A DNA stretch of 64,000 nucleotides from NCBI RefSeq assembly GCF_004115925.1, contig NZ_SDDX01000002.1, positions 1 to 64,000 on the forward strand. Direction: 5' to 3'. The number at the start of each line of letters is the position of its first letter. The stretch's first letter is position 1. Origin of the DNA: Lelliottia nimipressuralis. GTDB lineage: Bacteria; Pseudomonadota; Gammaproteobacteria; Enterobacterales; Enterobacteriaceae. Below, one piece after another: positions 1-8,950 of the stretch. The notes under the pieces are model-generated. The model was given only the letters and a program-made list of their open reading frames with translations. It did no database searches and had not been told where the DNA came from. Position numbers and translations under genes: made by a program.

Positions 1-12
1 GTACCCCAGCCA
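1..12 (+). tRNA. tRNA-Gln, 3' end only (cut by window edge)
   Basis: The first 12 bases are identical to the 3' acceptor end plus CCA of the tRNA-Gln genes that follow, so the window opens at the tail of another glutamine tRNA of the same cluster. The anticodon lies outside the window. E. coli has two glnU/W and two glnV/X copies in this operon, which would make this the first TTG-type copy; that is inference. Confidence 0.75.
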
Positions 13-44
13 TATTCTTCGATTTAGCGGTTCTCCGCGGTTAT

Positions 45-119
45 TGGGGTATCGCCAAGCGGTAAGGCACCGGTTTTTGATACCGGCATTCCCTGGTTCG
101 AATCCAGGTACCCCAGCCA
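45..119 (+). tRNA. glnW: tRNA-Gln (anticodon TTG)
   Basis: A 75-nt cloverleaf with encoded CCA. The anticodon stem CCGGT/ACCGG encloses the loop TTTTGAT, giving anticodon TTG, and the T-arm carries GGTTCGAATCC. It reads CAA codons. It is the second gene of a Gln-Met-Gln-Gln tRNA operon matching the end of the E. coli metT-leuW-glnU-glnW-metU-glnV-glnX cluster next to ubiF. Confidence 0.97.
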
Positions 120-135
120 TCGAAGAAAGCAGTCT

Positions 136-212
136 GGCTACGTAGCTCAGTTGGTTAGAGCACATCACTCATAATGATGGGGTCACAGGTTCGAATCCCG
201 TCGTAGCCACCA
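136..212 (+). tRNA. metU: tRNA-Met, elongator (anticodon CAT)
   Basis: A 77-nt tRNA with encoded CCA. The anticodon stem CATCA/TGATG encloses the loop CTCATAA, giving anticodon CAT. The G-C pair at the acceptor end and the position in the Gln cluster fit elongator tRNA-Met (metU) rather than initiator tRNA. It lies 16 nt after the preceding tRNA-Gln and is presumably processed from a common precursor. Confidence 0.96.
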
Positions 213-256
213 AATTAGGAATTTATCGATTATTTCGATAAACTAGAAAAAATTGT

Positions 257-331
257 TGGGGTATCGCCAAGCGGTAAGGCTCTGGTTTCTGATACCAGCA
301 TTCCGAGGTTCGAATCCTCGTACCCCAGCCA
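257..331 (+). tRNA. glnV: tRNA-Gln (anticodon CTG)
   Basis: A 75-nt tRNA with encoded CCA. The anticodon stem CTGGT/ACCAG encloses the loop TTCTGAT, giving anticodon CTG, so it reads CAG. Over its full length it is identical to the next copy at 375-449. In E. coli, amber suppressors such as supE are mutations in these genes. Confidence 0.97.
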
Positions 332-374
332 ATTTCAAAAGTCGTTAGATTGTTGTTTGTTTAACGCACCCTGT

Positions 375-449
375 TGGGGTATCGCCAAGCGGTAAGGCTC
401 TGGTTTCTGATACCAGCATTCCGAGGTTCGAATCCTCGTACCCCAGCCA
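375..449 (+). tRNA. glnX: tRNA-Gln (anticodon CTG), second identical copy
   Basis: The same 75 nt as the copy at 257-331, including the CCA end, with a 43-nt spacer between the two. It is the last tRNA of the operon and is followed by an intrinsic terminator within about 15 nt. Confidence 0.97.
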
Positions 450-459
450 CTTAATAGCA

Positions 460-487
460 AAAAAGCCCGCTCTGCGGGCTTTTTTGT
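460..487 (+). terminator. Intrinsic terminator of the tRNA operon
   Basis: An inverted repeat AGCCCGC-TCT-GCGGGCT (464-480) is preceded by an A run and followed by TTTTTTGTTTT. The flanking A and T runs let it work in both directions, so it probably also ends ubiF, which converges from the other side. Confidence 0.9.
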
Positions 488-542
488 TTTTGTGCTCTGG
501 AGATATCCCCCTCCCTCAAAACAACGAGGGAGGAGACAGAAC

Positions 543-1718
543 CTACAGACCTAACGCGTACTTCAATGCCTGACGCTTCAACCCGCCCGCACGCTCGGCT
601 GCCATCAGACCCATATTGCGCAGAATCCGTATCGGGCCGAGATCGTTGCTGAATCCCGCATAAAACAGATCCATCCCCGACTGCATTAAAAAGTTATCCG
701 CCATGCGACGCGTCTGGTAGCGCTTCAGCACAGCCGCACTCGCCCAGGGTTCCGCATGGTCACGCGCGCTGCTCATCACCGATAACAACGCTTCGACGTC
801 ACGATATCCCAGGTTGACGCCCTGCCCGGCCAGCGGATGAATGGTATGCGCGGCATCCCCCACCAGCGCCAGCCCTTCTTGTGCATATTGCAGTGCGTGA
901 CGACGGGTTAACGGGAATCCTCCCGCCGCCACCGGCGTCACTACGCCGAGACGCGCCGGGAAGTGTTTTTCGATTTCGCGCTGCAGCTGATCCATCGACA
1001 AACTTTGCAGCTGGCGAATGCGCGCCGGCGTGTCGTACCACACCAGTGACGCCCAGTGTCCAAAGAGCGGTAAAAAGGCGTGCGGGCCGTTGGGGGTAAA
1101 GTGCTGCCAGGTACTGTCGCCCGGCTCATTTTCACATTTAACGGTAATCAGCATACAAGATTGCTGATACTGCCAGGCGTGAATACCGATCCCGGCCATC
1201 TGGCGCACCTGTGAATTCGCACCGTCGGCCCCCACGACCAGCTTCACGGCCAGTTCATCGCCGTTAGCCAGCTCCAGCAAATAACCGCCCTCATGGCGAT
1301 GCAGCGCTTTCAGAGAATCCGGAACGCGCAGCGTCACGTTCTCATGCGACTCCAGCGCCTGCCACAAAGCTAGCTGCAGAACGTTATTTTCCACCATGTA
1401 GCCCAGCAGCGGCAGCTTCAGTTCAGCGGCGTCAAAGGTCACATGCGCGGTTTCCCACTCCCACGTCTCCAGTCGACGATACGGATGGGCGCGCATCGCG
1501 AGGATCGCCTCCCACACGCCCAGCCCGCGCAGCAGATCGACCGACGCGGCGCTGATCGCCGAGATCCGCACGTCCGGCTGCTGAGCCTCGTCAAATTCGG
1601 GGGGCGCGGCCTGCTCGATCACCGTTACCTGGAATCCCTGTTGTGCCAGTCCCAGCGCCAGTGCGCCGCCGACCATCCCGCCGCCGACCACGGCGATTTC
1701 GGTTTTCTGGAGTGTCAT
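543..1718 (-). CDS. ubiF: Ubiquinone hydroxylase UbiF
   Basis: An FAD-dependent monooxygenase that hydroxylates the demethoxy-ubiquinol ring in aerobic ubiquinone synthesis, as part of the soluble Ubi complex. The N-terminus carries the FAD Rossmann motif GGGMVGGALALGLA. Near residue 160 is VVGADGANSQVR, and the second FAD motif LVGDAAHTIHPLAGQG lies near residue 290, the typical UbiH/F/COQ6 layout. I chose the ATG at 1718 (391 aa, the E. coli length) because AGGA lies 9 nt upstream. The TTG two codons earlier sits only 3 nt from that ribosome binding site. The gene converges on the tRNA operon and is divergent from miaB, as in E. coli. Confidence 0.95.
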   Translation of the reverse strand: MTLQKTEIAVVGGGMVGGALALGLAQQGFQVTVIEQAAPPEFDEAQQPDVRISAISAASVDLLRGLGVWEAILAMRAHPYRRLETWEWETAHVTFDAAELKLPLLGYMVENNVLQLALWQALESHENVTLRVPDSLKALHRHEGGYLLELANGDELAVKLVVGADGANSQVRQMAGIGIHAWQYQQSCMLITVKCENEPGDSTWQHFTPNGPHAFLPLFGHWASLVWYDTPARIRQLQSLSMDQLQREIEKHFPARLGVVTPVAAGGFPLTRRHALQYAQEGLALVGDAAHTIHPLAGQGVNLGYRDVEALLSVMSSARDHAEPWASAAVLKRYQTRRMADNFLMQSGMDLFYAGFSNDLGPIRILRNMGLMAAERAGGLKRQALKYALGL

Positions 1719-1792
1719 GGTCAATAATCCTTTGAAGAGAATCCCTTAAGTTTACCGGATTTTTTCTCCCTTGAGGCAGCCAACCTTCATAC

Positions 1793-1821
1793 TGGTCACA
1801 ACCCCACCAAAGCATTACAAT
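1793..1821 (+). promoter_or_regulatory. Possible miaB sigma70 promoter
   Basis: TGGTCA (1793-1798), a 17-nt spacer and TACAAT (1816-1821) fit a sigma70 promoter 34 nt before the miaB start, in the ubiF/miaB divergent region. It rests on consensus match alone. Confidence 0.4.
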
Positions 1822-1854
1822 ACGCGGCTTGCAATCCTGAGCCTGAGCAAGTCG

Positions 1855-3279
1855 ATGACTAAAAAACTCCATATAAAAACCTGGGGCTGTCAGATGAACG
1901 AATACGATTCATCGAAGATGGCCGATCTGCTGAATGCCACCCACGGGTATCAACTGACTGAAGTGGCAGAAGAAGCCGATGTGCTGCTGCTTAACACCTG
2001 CTCAATCCGTGAAAAAGCGCAGGAAAAAGTCTTCCACCTGTTAGGTCGCTGGAAACTCCTCAAAAAGAAAAATCCGGACCTGATTATCGGCGTCGGGGGC
2101 TGCGTGGCCTCGCAAGAGGGCAAGCTGATCCGTCAACGCGCCCATTACGTCGATATTGTGTTTGGCCCGCAGACTCTCCACCGCCTGCCGGAGATGATCA
2201 ACTCAGTGCGCGGCGATCGCAGCCCGGTGGTTGACGTCAGTTTCCCGGAAATCGAGAAATTTGACCGTCTGCCAGAGCCGCGTGCCGATGGCCCAAGCGC
2301 CTACGTCTCCATCATGGAAGGCTGCAACAAATACTGCACCTACTGCGTCGTGCCTTACACGCGCGGTGAAGAGGTCAGCCGCCCTTGCGACGATATTCTG
2401 TTTGAAGTGGCCCAGCTGGCGGCCCAGGGCGTGCGTGAAGTAAACCTGCTCGGCCAGAACGTGAACGCCTGGCGTGGCGCAAACTACGACGGCTCCACCG
2501 GCACCTTCGCCGAGCTGCTGCGTCTGGTTGCCGCCATCGACGGTATCGACCGCGTGCGTTTCACCACCAGCCATCCGATCGAATTTACCGATGACATCAT
2601 TGATGTCTATCGCGATACGCCAGAGCTGGTGAGCTTCCTGCACCTGCCGGTCCAGTGCGGCTCTGACCGTGTGCTGAACCTGATGGGCCGCACGCATACG
2701 GTTCTGGAGTACAAAGCCATCATCCGCAAGCTGCGTGAAGCGCGCCCGGATATCCAGATTAGCTCCGACTTTATCGTCGGCTTCCCTGGCGAAACCACCG
2801 ACGACTTCGCGCGTACCATGAAGCTGATTGGCGAAGTCAATTTCGACACCAGCTTTAGCTTTATCTTCTCTGCGCGTCCGGGCACGCCAGCCGCCGATAT
2901 GGTGGACGATGTACCAGAAGAGGAGAAAAAACAGCGTCTCTATATTCTGCAGGAGCGTATCAACCAGCAGGTCAACGCCTGGAGCCGCCGTATGCTCGGC
3001 ACCACGCAGCGTATTCTGGTGGAAGGCACGTCGCGTAAGAGCCTGATGCAGCTCTCTGGACGTACCGAGAACAACCGCGTGGTGAACTTCGAAGGCACTC
3101 CGGACATGATCGGTAAGTTTGTCGATATCGAAATCCAGGAAGTGCTCACCAACTCCATGCGCGGCAAACTGGTGCGCACGGAAGCGGAAATGGGCCTGCG
3201 CGTCGCCGAAACGCCAGAGTCTGTTATTGCCCGCACGCGTAAAGAAAACGATTTGGGTGTCGGTGTTTACCAGCCTTAA
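1855..3279 (+). CDS. miaB: tRNA-2-methylthio-N6-dimethylallyladenosine synthase MiaB
   Basis: A radical SAM methylthiotransferase that converts i6A37 to ms2i6A37 in tRNAs reading UNN codons. It has an N-terminal MTTase domain (Cys12 in [10 protein letters not shown], a second Cys in [11 protein letters not shown], a third in GVGGCVASQ) that binds the auxiliary 4Fe-4S cluster. The radical SAM motif CNKYCTYC follows at about residues 157-164, and a TRAM domain binds tRNA at the C-terminus. It is 474 aa from the ATG at 1855, like E. coli; the reading frame is open 84 nt further upstream, but that extension is not conserved. Position 268 reads HLPVQCGS, where I would expect Ser in E. coli (recalled from memory). 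Confidence 0.96.
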   Translation: MTKKLHIKTWGCQMNEYDSSKMADLLNATHGYQLTEVAEEADVLLLNTCSIREKAQEKVFHLLGRWKLLKKKNPDLIIGVGGCVASQEGKLIRQRAHYVDIVFGPQTLHRLPEMINSVRGDRSPVVDVSFPEIEKFDRLPEPRADGPSAYVSIMEGCNKYCTYCVVPYTRGEEVSRPCDDILFEVAQLAAQGVREVNLLGQNVNAWRGANYDGSTGTFAELLRLVAAIDGIDRVRFTTSHPIEFTDDIIDVYRDTPELVSFLHLPVQCGSDRVLNLMGRTHTVLEYKAIIRKLREARPDIQISSDFIVGFPGETTDDFARTMKLIGEVNFDTSFSFIFSARPGTPAADMVDDVPEEEKKQRLYILQERINQQVNAWSRRMLGTTQRILVEGTSRKSLMQLSGRTENNRVVNFEGTPDMIGKFVDIEIQEVLTNSMRGKLVRTEAEMGLRVAETPESVIARTRKENDLGVGVYQP

Positions 3280-3286
3280 TCCATTC

Positions 3287-3309
3287 AGGCCTGTCGCTCT
3301 GGCAGGCCT
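3287..3309 (+). terminator. Weak hairpin after miaB
   Basis: A 7-bp inverted repeat AGGCCTG/CAGGCCT with a 9-nt loop begins 8 nt after the miaB stop. Only a loose T-rich stretch follows, so it may be a weak terminator. Its distal arm touches the -35 of the heat-shock-type promoter for ybeZ. Confidence 0.4.
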
Positions 3310-3336
3310 TGTATTTCCCCTCTGCGTCCCCAATAT
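3308..3336 (+). promoter_or_regulatory. Sigma32-type promoter for ybeZ-ybeY-corC-lnt
   Basis: CTTGTA (3308-3313), a 14-nt spacer and CCCCAATAT (3328-3336) match the sigma32 consensus CTTGAA-N13-15-CCCCATNT closely. It lies about 115 nt before ybeZ. The ybeZ operon belongs to the E. coli heat-shock regulon as I recall it, which agrees. Confidence 0.6.
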
Positions 3337-3451
3337 GCAACCATAAGCTTGCGCCTTTAAACTGTGGCGTGAATAATTTCGTAAAGACGACTCGTCTGTA
3401 AGTCAGTTCGGCACGTTGCTCTCTGACCCTACACACATTAAGAGGAACAGT

Positions 3452-4498
3452 TTGAATACAGAAACGCGTGAACTTACCCTGGAGCCAGCAGACAACGCTC
3501 GCCTGCTGAGCCTGTGCGGGCCGTTTGATGACAACATCAAACAACTGGAGCGACGTCTGGGTATCGAAATCAATCGTCGCGATAATCACTTCAAACTCAC
3601 CGGACGCGCCATCTGCGTCAACGCCGCTGCGGACATTCTGCGCAGCCTGTATGTCGATACCGCCCCGATGCGCGGCGAAACTCAGGATATCGAGCCTGAG
3701 CACATCCACCTCGCCATTAAAGAAGCGCGAGTGCTTGAGCAGAGCGCGGAAAGCGTGCCGGACTACGGCAAGGCCATCAATATCAAAACCAAGCGTGGCG
3801 TCATCAAGCCGCGTACGCCAAACCAGGCGCAGTACATCGCCAATATTCTCGACCATGACATCACCTTCGGCGTCGGCCCGGCGGGGACGGGTAAAACCTA
3901 TCTGGCCGTTGCCGCCGCCGTCGATGCACTGGAGCGTCAGGATATTCGTCGTATCCTGCTGACGCGCCCGGCGGTAGAAGCCGGTGAGAAACTGGGCTTC
4001 CTGCCCGGCGATTTGAGCCAGAAGGTAGACCCGTATCTGCGCCCGCTGTATGACGCCCTGTTTGAAATGCTCGGCTTCGAGAAAGTGGAAAAGCTGATCG
4101 AGCGTAACGTCATTGAAGTCGCCCCGCTCGCCTATATGCGCGGCCGTACGCTGAACGATGCGTTTATCATTCTCGATGAGAGTCAGAACACCACCATCGA
4201 ACAGATGAAGATGTTCCTGACGCGTATCGGCTTCAACTCGAAAGCGGTTATTACCGGCGATATCACCCAGATCGACCTGCCGCGCAGCACCAAATCCGGT
4301 CTGCGTCACGCCATCGAAGTGCTGGCGGAAGTAGACGAAATTAGCTTCAACTTCTTCAACAGCGAAGACGTGGTGCGCCATCCGGTGGTCGCCCGCATCG
4401 TCAACGCCTATGAAGCGTGGGAAGAAGCAGAACAAAAACGTAAAGCAGAACAGGCCGCGGAACGAAAACGCGAAGCCCAGGAGCATGAGAATAAATGA
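3452..4498 (+). CDS. ybeZ: PhoH-like ATPase YbeZ
   Basis: A PhoH-family P-loop ATPase thought to work with the endoribonuclease YbeY in rRNA maturation and ribosome quality control. A small N-terminal RNA-binding region precedes Walker A GPAGTGKT and Walker [10 protein letters not shown]. The start is taken as TTG at 3452: AGAGGA lies 5 nt upstream, and the resulting N-terminus (348 aa) aligns with E. coli YbeZ (346 aa). The alternative TTG at 3416 has no ribosome binding site. The C-terminal tail is rich in Glu, Lys and Arg. It overlaps ybeY by 4 nt (ATGA), which suggests coupled translation. Confidence 0.93.
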   Translation: MNTETRELTLEPADNARLLSLCGPFDDNIKQLERRLGIEINRRDNHFKLTGRAICVNAAADILRSLYVDTAPMRGETQDIEPEHIHLAIKEARVLEQSAESVPDYGKAINIKTKRGVIKPRTPNQAQYIANILDHDITFGVGPAGTGKTYLAVAAAVDALERQDIRRILLTRPAVEAGEKLGFLPGDLSQKVDPYLRPLYDALFEMLGFEKVEKLIERNVIEVAPLAYMRGRTLNDAFIILDESQNTTIEQMKMFLTRIGFNSKAVITGDITQIDLPRSTKSGLRHAIEVLAEVDEISFNFFNSEDVVRHPVVARIVNAYEAWEEAEQKRKAEQAAERKREAQEHENK

Positions 4499-4962
4499 GT
4501 CAGGTGATCCTCGATTTACAGCTAGCCTGTGAAGACAATTCCGGTTTGCCGGAAGAGCGTCAGTTTCAAACATGGCTGGATGCGGTGATCCCGCAGTTTC
4601 AGGAAGAGTCAGAAGTCACGATTCGCCTGGTCGACGAAGCGGAGAGCCACGAGCTGAACCTGACCTATCGCGGGAAAGATAAGCCGACCAACGTGCTCTC
4701 TTTCCCGTTTGAAGCGCCGCCGGGCATCGAAATGCCGCTGCTCGGCGACCTGATCATCTGCCGTCAGGTGGTTGAACAGGAAGCCAAAGAGCAGCAAAAG
4801 CCGCTCGACGCTCACTGGGCGCATATGGTTATCCACGGCAGTCTGCATCTGCTGGGTTATGATCATATTGAAGACGAAGAAGCGGAAGAGATGGAATCCC
4901 TCGAGACAGAGATAATGCTTGCTCTGGGCTATGAGGATCCGTACATTGCCGAGAAAGAATAG
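4495..4962 (+). CDS. ybeY: Endoribonuclease YbeY
   Basis: A zinc-dependent single-strand endoribonuclease for 16S rRNA 3' maturation and late 70S quality control. It is 155 aa, as in E. coli. The metal motif H114-GSL-H118-LLGYD-H124 is intact. The ATGA overlap with ybeZ joins the two in one operon. A strong hairpin follows before corC. Confidence 0.96.
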   Translation: MSQVILDLQLACEDNSGLPEERQFQTWLDAVIPQFQEESEVTIRLVDEAESHELNLTYRGKDKPTNVLSFPFEAPPGIEMPLLGDLIICRQVVEQEAKEQQKPLDAHWAHMVIHGSLHLLGYDHIEDEEAEEMESLETEIMLALGYEDPYIAEKE

Positions 4963-4995
4963 TCAGTTAAGCATCAGGCTTTACTGACCGATCAG

Positions 4996-5026
4996 GCCGC
5001 CGCATATGGACCTTTCCTGCGGCGGC
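4996..5026 (+). other. Intercistronic hairpin between ybeY and corC
   Basis: A 9-bp perfect GC-rich stem GCCGCCGCA/TGCGGCGGC with a 13-nt loop and no T run. It is probably an RNA-processing or stability element inside the operon rather than a terminator. Confidence 0.5.
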
Positions 5027-5063
5027 GCGCATTAAACTCACAAGAGAACCCTTAACAAACGCC

Positions 5064-5942
5064 ATGAGCGACGACAATTCACACAGTAGCGACACGACAA
5101 CCAGTAAGAAGGGATTTTTCTCCCTCATTCTGAGCCAGCTGTTCCACGGCGAACCGAAAAACCGTGATGAACTCCTGGAGCTGATTCGTGATTCCGGGCA
5201 GAACGATCTTATCGACGAAGATACGCGCGAAATGCTCGAAGGGGTCATGGACATCGCCGACCAGCGCGTTCGCGATATTATGATCCCCCGCTCGCAGATG
5301 ATTACCCTGAAACGCAACCAGACTCTGGACGAGTGCCTCGATGTGATCATCGAATCGGCCCACTCGCGTTTCCCGGTGATCAGCGAAGACAAAGATCACA
5401 TTGAAGGGATTCTGATGGCCAAGGATCTGCTGCCGTTTATGCGCAGCGATGCCGAAGCTTTCAGCATGGAAAAAGTGTTACGCCAGGCGGTGGTGGTCCC
5501 GGAAAGCAAGCGCGTTGACCGCATGCTGAAAGAGTTCCGCTCCCAGCGCTACCACATGGCGATTGTTATCGATGAATTTGGCGGTGTTTCCGGCCTTGTG
5601 ACTATCGAAGATATTCTCGAACTGATCGTCGGTGAAATCGAAGATGAGTACGACGAAGAAGACGATATCGAATTCCGTCAGTTGAGCCGCCATACCTGGA
5701 CCGTCCGCGCGCTGGCCTCCATTGAAGAGTTTAACGACACCTTTGGCACCCACTTCAGCGATGAAGAGGTGGATACGATTGGCGGGCTGGTGATGCAGGC
5801 CTTTGGCCATCTCCCGGCGCGCGGCGAGTCCGTTGACATCGATGGTTACCAGTTCAAGGTCGCCATGGCCGACAGCCGACGTATTATTCAGGTTCACGTC
5901 AGATTGCCGGACGACTCCCCGGTGCCAAAACTGGAAGATTAA
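5064..5942 (+). CDS. corC: CorC (YbeX), CBS-pair ion-transport-associated protein
   Basis: A soluble CBS-domain protein of the CorC/HlyC family, linked to Mg2+/Co2+ handling and in recent work to ribosome metabolism. It has two CBS repeats ([14 protein letters not shown] onward and [16 protein letters not shown] onward), an acidic linker and a C-terminal CorC/HlyC transporter-associated domain ([18 protein letters not shown]). It is 292 aa, as in E. coli. It lacks the transmembrane DUF21 domain of CorB-type relatives. lnt begins 5 nt after its stop. Confidence 0.94.
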   Translation: MSDDNSHSSDTTTSKKGFFSLILSQLFHGEPKNRDELLELIRDSGQNDLIDEDTREMLEGVMDIADQRVRDIMIPRSQMITLKRNQTLDECLDVIIESAHSRFPVISEDKDHIEGILMAKDLLPFMRSDAEAFSMEKVLRQAVVVPESKRVDRMLKEFRSQRYHMAIVIDEFGGVSGLVTIEDILELIVGEIEDEYDEEDDIEFRQLSRHTWTVRALASIEEFNDTFGTHFSDEEVDTIGGLVMQAFGHLPARGESVDIDGYQFKVAMADSRRIIQVHVRLPDDSPVPKLED

Positions 5943-5947
5943 TGTAA

Positions 5948-7486
5948 ATGGCATTTGCCCCACTGCTTGAACGCCAGCGCGTCCGTTTGCTGCTGGCGCT
6001 GTTGCTCGGAGCCAGCGGAACGCTGGCTTTTTCTCCTTATGACATCTGGCCTGCCGCCCTCCTCTCACTGATGGGGTTACAAGGGCTGACGCTGAATCGC
6101 CGCCCGATTCAGGCTGCGGCCATCGGCTACTTCTGGGGTCTGGGCCTGTTTGGCTCCGGCATTAACTGGGTTTACGTCAGTATCGCGCAGTTCGGTGGTA
6201 TGCCTGGCCCGGTTAACGTCTTCCTGGTGGTGCTGCTGGCGGCGTATCTCTCGCTGTATACCGGTCTCTTCGCGGGGATTTTGTCGCGCCTGTGGCCGAA
6301 AACCAGCTGGCTGCGCGTGGCGATTGCGGCACCTGTGGTCTGGCAAATCACCGAGTTTTTACGCGGCTGGGTGCTGACCGGCTTCCCGTGGCTGCAGTTT
6401 GGCTACAGCCAGATCGATGGCCCGCTAAAAGGCCTGGCGCCGGTGATGGGCGTGGAGGCGATCAACTTCCTGCTGATGGTGGTGAGTGGTCTGCTGGTGC
6501 TGGCCCTGGTGCAGCGCAACTGGAAACCGCTGATCGCGGCAGTAGTGCTGTTCGCCCTTCCCTTCCCGCTGCGCTTTATCCAGTGGTTCACTCTGGAGCC
6601 CGCGCGCGCGACCCAGGTGTCGATGGTACAGGGCAATATTCCACAGTCGCTGAAGTGGGATGAGAACCAGCTGATCAATACGCTGAAAATCTATCTCGAT
6701 GCGACGCAGAAAGAGATGGGCAAATCTGACCTGATTATCTGGCCGGAGTCTGCGATTCCCGATCTGGAGATCAACCAGCAGCGTTTCCTGAGCATGATGG
6801 ACGATCTGCTGCGCGCGAAGAACAGCACGCTGATCACCGGGATTGTCGACGCGCGTCTGAACAAACAGAACCGTTACGACACCTACAACACCATTATCAC
6901 GCTCGGCAAAGACAACCCGTATAGCTACGAATCGGCGAATCGTTACAACAAAAACCACCTGGTGCCGTTTGGTGAGTTTGTGCCGCTGGAAACGATTCTG
7001 CGTCCGCTGGCACCGTTCTTCGATCTGCCAATGTCGTCCTTCAGCCGTGGGCCTTATGTCCAGCCGCAGCTTCATGCGCATGGCCTGGCGCTGACCCCGG
7101 CGATCTGTTACGAAATCATCCTTGGCGAACAAGTGCGCGATAACTTCCGTCCCGATACGGATTATCTGCTGACCATCTCCAACGACGCCTGGTTTGGTAA
7201 GTCGATCGGTCCGTGGCAGCACTTCCAGATGGCGCGCATGCGTTCCCTGGAGCTGGCCCGTCCGCTGCTGCGCAGCACCAATAACGGCATTACCGCCGTG
7301 ATTGGTCCGCAGGGTGAAATCCAGGCGATGATCCCGCAATTCACACGCGCCGTGCTGACAACCACCGTCACGCCAACCTCCGGCCTCACGCCGTATGCTC
7401 GCACCGGCAACTGGCCGCTGTGGATCCTGACGGTTCTGTTTGGTTTTGGCGCTGTGTTAATGAGTTTGCGTCAGCGTCGTAAGTAA
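5948..7486 (+). CDS. lnt: Apolipoprotein N-acyltransferase Lnt
   Basis: An inner-membrane enzyme that N-acylates the terminal cysteine of lipoproteins, the last step of maturation before Lol sorting. About six N-terminal membrane segments precede a periplasmic nitrilase-fold domain. The catalytic triad is visible as Glu in WPESAIPD, Lys in [11 protein letters not shown] and Cys in PAICYEIIL. It is 512 aa, the E. coli length, so these should be E267, K335 and C387. It is the last gene of the ybeZ operon, with a REP-like hairpin after the stop. Confidence 0.96.
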   Translation: MAFAPLLERQRVRLLLALLLGASGTLAFSPYDIWPAALLSLMGLQGLTLNRRPIQAAAIGYFWGLGLFGSGINWVYVSIAQFGGMPGPVNVFLVVLLAAYLSLYTGLFAGILSRLWPKTSWLRVAIAAPVVWQITEFLRGWVLTGFPWLQFGYSQIDGPLKGLAPVMGVEAINFLLMVVSGLLVLALVQRNWKPLIAAVVLFALPFPLRFIQWFTLEPARATQVSMVQGNIPQSLKWDENQLINTLKIYLDATQKEMGKSDLIIWPESAIPDLEINQQRFLSMMDDLLRAKNSTLITGIVDARLNKQNRYDTYNTIITLGKDNPYSYESANRYNKNHLVPFGEFVPLETILRPLAPFFDLPMSSFSRGPYVQPQLHAHGLALTPAICYEIILGEQVRDNFRPDTDYLLTISNDAWFGKSIGPWQHFQMARMRSLELARPLLRSTNNGITAVIGPQGEIQAMIPQFTRAVLTTTVTPTSGLTPYARTGNWPLWILTVLFGFGAVLMSLRQRRK

Positions 7487-7495
7487 TCCCCCAGT

Positions 7496-7521
7496 GCCCG
7501 GCGGCGTTTCGCTTGCCGGGC
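7496..7521 (+). repeat. REP-like palindrome after lnt
   Basis: GCCCGGC/GCCGGGC arms surround a GGCGTTTCGCTT core. It is one of five related short palindromes with the core GCCGGGYGGCG found after stop codons in this window. It may act as a 3' stabilizer or weak terminator. Confidence 0.6.
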
Positions 7522-7596
7522 CTTCATTCCTCATTCCCAGGCCAGGTCTGGCACGACACATCTGATACCCGGCAAATCCCCCTCGACTCCCATTTC

Positions 7597-7611
7597 TGGC
7601 ACGCCTATTGC
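7597..7611 (+). promoter_or_regulatory. Sigma54 (RpoN) promoter of gltIJKL
   Basis: TGGCAC (7597-7602), 5 nt and TTGC (7608-7611) give the invariant GG and GC with exactly 10 nt between them, a perfect match to the -24/-12 consensus. Transcription would start near 7623, leaving a leader of about 265 nt before gltI. The rest of the 400-nt lnt-gltI gap is AT-rich, with a possible TTTACA-type -35 at 7765, and holds no gene I can support. Confidence 0.8.
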
Positions 7612-7887
7612 TTTGTTAAATCACAGATTCAGTGGTTTCGCTTAACGTGCAACTTCGGCGCACCACCGCAGTTCATCGGTAGCACCGAAACGGTGCAGGC
7701 AGATATTTTTGCCTCTGAATGGTGCGGCGCGCTTCGCAAAAATAAACAATAACGCAGCAAAATCTTTACATTAAGCCAGACTAAATGTTAACAAGCTTGC
7801 ATAACACTGCACTCGCATCGCGCGAGATATAACAACATCACAATGGGTATCAATGCGTCATTGGCGCAGATAATAAAGGAGTTGGGT

Positions 7888-8793
7888 ATGCAATTACGTA
7901 AACTGGCCACAGCAATGCTGGTAATGGGGATGTCCGCAGGCGTCGTTCACGCCGAAGACGCTCCGGCTGCCGGGAGCACTCTCGACAAGATTGCCAAAAA
8001 TGGCGTGATCGTGGTCGGCCACCGTGAATCTTCCGTCCCGTTCTCATACTACGACAACACGCAAAAAGTCGTAGGCTACTCTCAGGACTACTCCAACGCG
8101 ATCGTAGAAGCGGTCAAGAAAAAGCTCAACAAACCTGACCTGCAGGTAAAGCTGATTCCAATTACGTCGCAAAACCGTATTCCTCTGCTGCAAAACGGCA
8201 CCTTCGATTTTGAGTGTGGTTCCACCACCAACAACCTCGAGCGTCAGAAACAAGCGGCCTTCTCCGACACCATCTTCGTGGTCGGTACGCGTCTGCTGAC
8301 CAAAAAAGGCGGCGAGATTAAAGACTTCGCAGACCTGAAAGGCAAAGCGGTTGTTGTGACTTCCGGTACCACCTCTGAAGTGCTGCTGCACAAGCTCAAC
8401 GACGAGAAAAAACTGGATATGCGCATCATCAGCGCGAAAGACCACGGTGACTCTTTCCGTACGCTGGAGAGCGGCCGCGCGGTGGCATTCATGATGGATG
8501 ACGCGCTGCTGGCGGGCGAACGTGCAAAAGCGAAGAAACCAGACAACTGGGACATCGTCGGCACGGCGCAGTCGAAAGAGGCATACGGCTGTATGCTGCG
8601 TAAAGACGACGCAAGCTTCAAAAAGCTGATCGATGACACCATCGCTCAGGTTCAAACCTCCGGCGAAGCGGAAAAATGGTTCGATAAGTGGTTCAAGAAC
8701 CCGATTCCACCAAAAAATCTCAACATGAACTTTGAACTGTCTGACGACATGAAAGCCCTGTTCAAAGAACCAAACGACAAAGCACTTAACTAA
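7888..8793 (+). CDS. gltI: Glutamate/aspartate periplasmic binding protein GltI
   Basis: The substrate receptor of the GltIJKL ABC importer for L-glutamate and L-aspartate. A Sec signal peptide (hydrophobic core LATAMLVMGMSAGVV, predicted cleavage after VHA at residue 22) precedes a type II SBP_bac_3 fold. The ATG at 7888 has AAGGAG 6 nt upstream and gives 301 aa (E. coli 302). The frame is open for 15 codons further upstream, but those are not conserved. It heads the gltIJKL operon behind the sigma54 promoter, so nitrogen-limitation control through NtrC is expected. Confidence 0.96.
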   Translation: MQLRKLATAMLVMGMSAGVVHAEDAPAAGSTLDKIAKNGVIVVGHRESSVPFSYYDNTQKVVGYSQDYSNAIVEAVKKKLNKPDLQVKLIPITSQNRIPLLQNGTFDFECGSTTNNLERQKQAAFSDTIFVVGTRLLTKKGGEIKDFADLKGKAVVVTSGTTSEVLLHKLNDEKKLDMRIISAKDHGDSFRTLESGRAVAFMMDDALLAGERAKAKKPDNWDIVGTAQSKEAYGCMLRKDDASFKKLIDDTIAQVQTSGEAEKWFDKWFKNPIPPKNLNMNFELSDDMKALFKEPNDKALN

Positions 8794-8938
8794 TTAGAAC
8801 CATTAAGGGGCGGGATCTCCTGCCCTCTCGATTGTCGGGAAGCGCGGACAGACTATACGTTGAGTGGTCGTTCCCCACTCAGCGCGAACATTGAGCTTCT
8901 CACCAATCTTCGAGGGTAGCGCTGCTACCCTTTTTTTT
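8790..8938 (+). ncRNA. sroC: SroC-type small RNA in the gltI-gltJ spacer
   Basis: The 157-nt spacer between gltI and gltJ ends in an intrinsic terminator. This is the position of SroC in E. coli and Salmonella, an Hfq-bound fragment cut from the gltIJKL mRNA that acts as a sponge for GcvB. The identification rests on location and architecture. The 5' end given here is approximate, because it is made by RNase E processing. Confidence 0.6.
8914..8938 (+). terminator. Terminator inside the gltI-gltJ spacer
   Basis: GGGTAGC-GCT-GCTACCC (8914-8930) is followed by eight T. The gltJ ribosome binding site (CTGGAG) starts directly after, so readthrough is needed for gltJKL. This explains the expected excess of GltI over the membrane subunits. 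Confidence 0.8.
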
Positions 8939-8950
8939 CTGGAGTTTATT

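Noticed and set aside
45-449. Repeated near-identical 75-nt units that could suggest a CRISPR or tandem repeat array
   Set aside because: The units are glutamine tRNA genes with full cloverleafs and CCA ends; spacers are ordinary tRNA-operon spacers of unequal length.
3224-4573. 449-aa open frame antisense to ybeZ
   Set aside because: ybeZ on the plus strand has Walker motifs and full E. coli length; the antisense frame has shadow composition.
7513-7752. 79-aa frame in the lnt-gltI gap
   Set aside because: Covers the sigma54 promoter and leader; no ribosome binding site and no protein-like composition.
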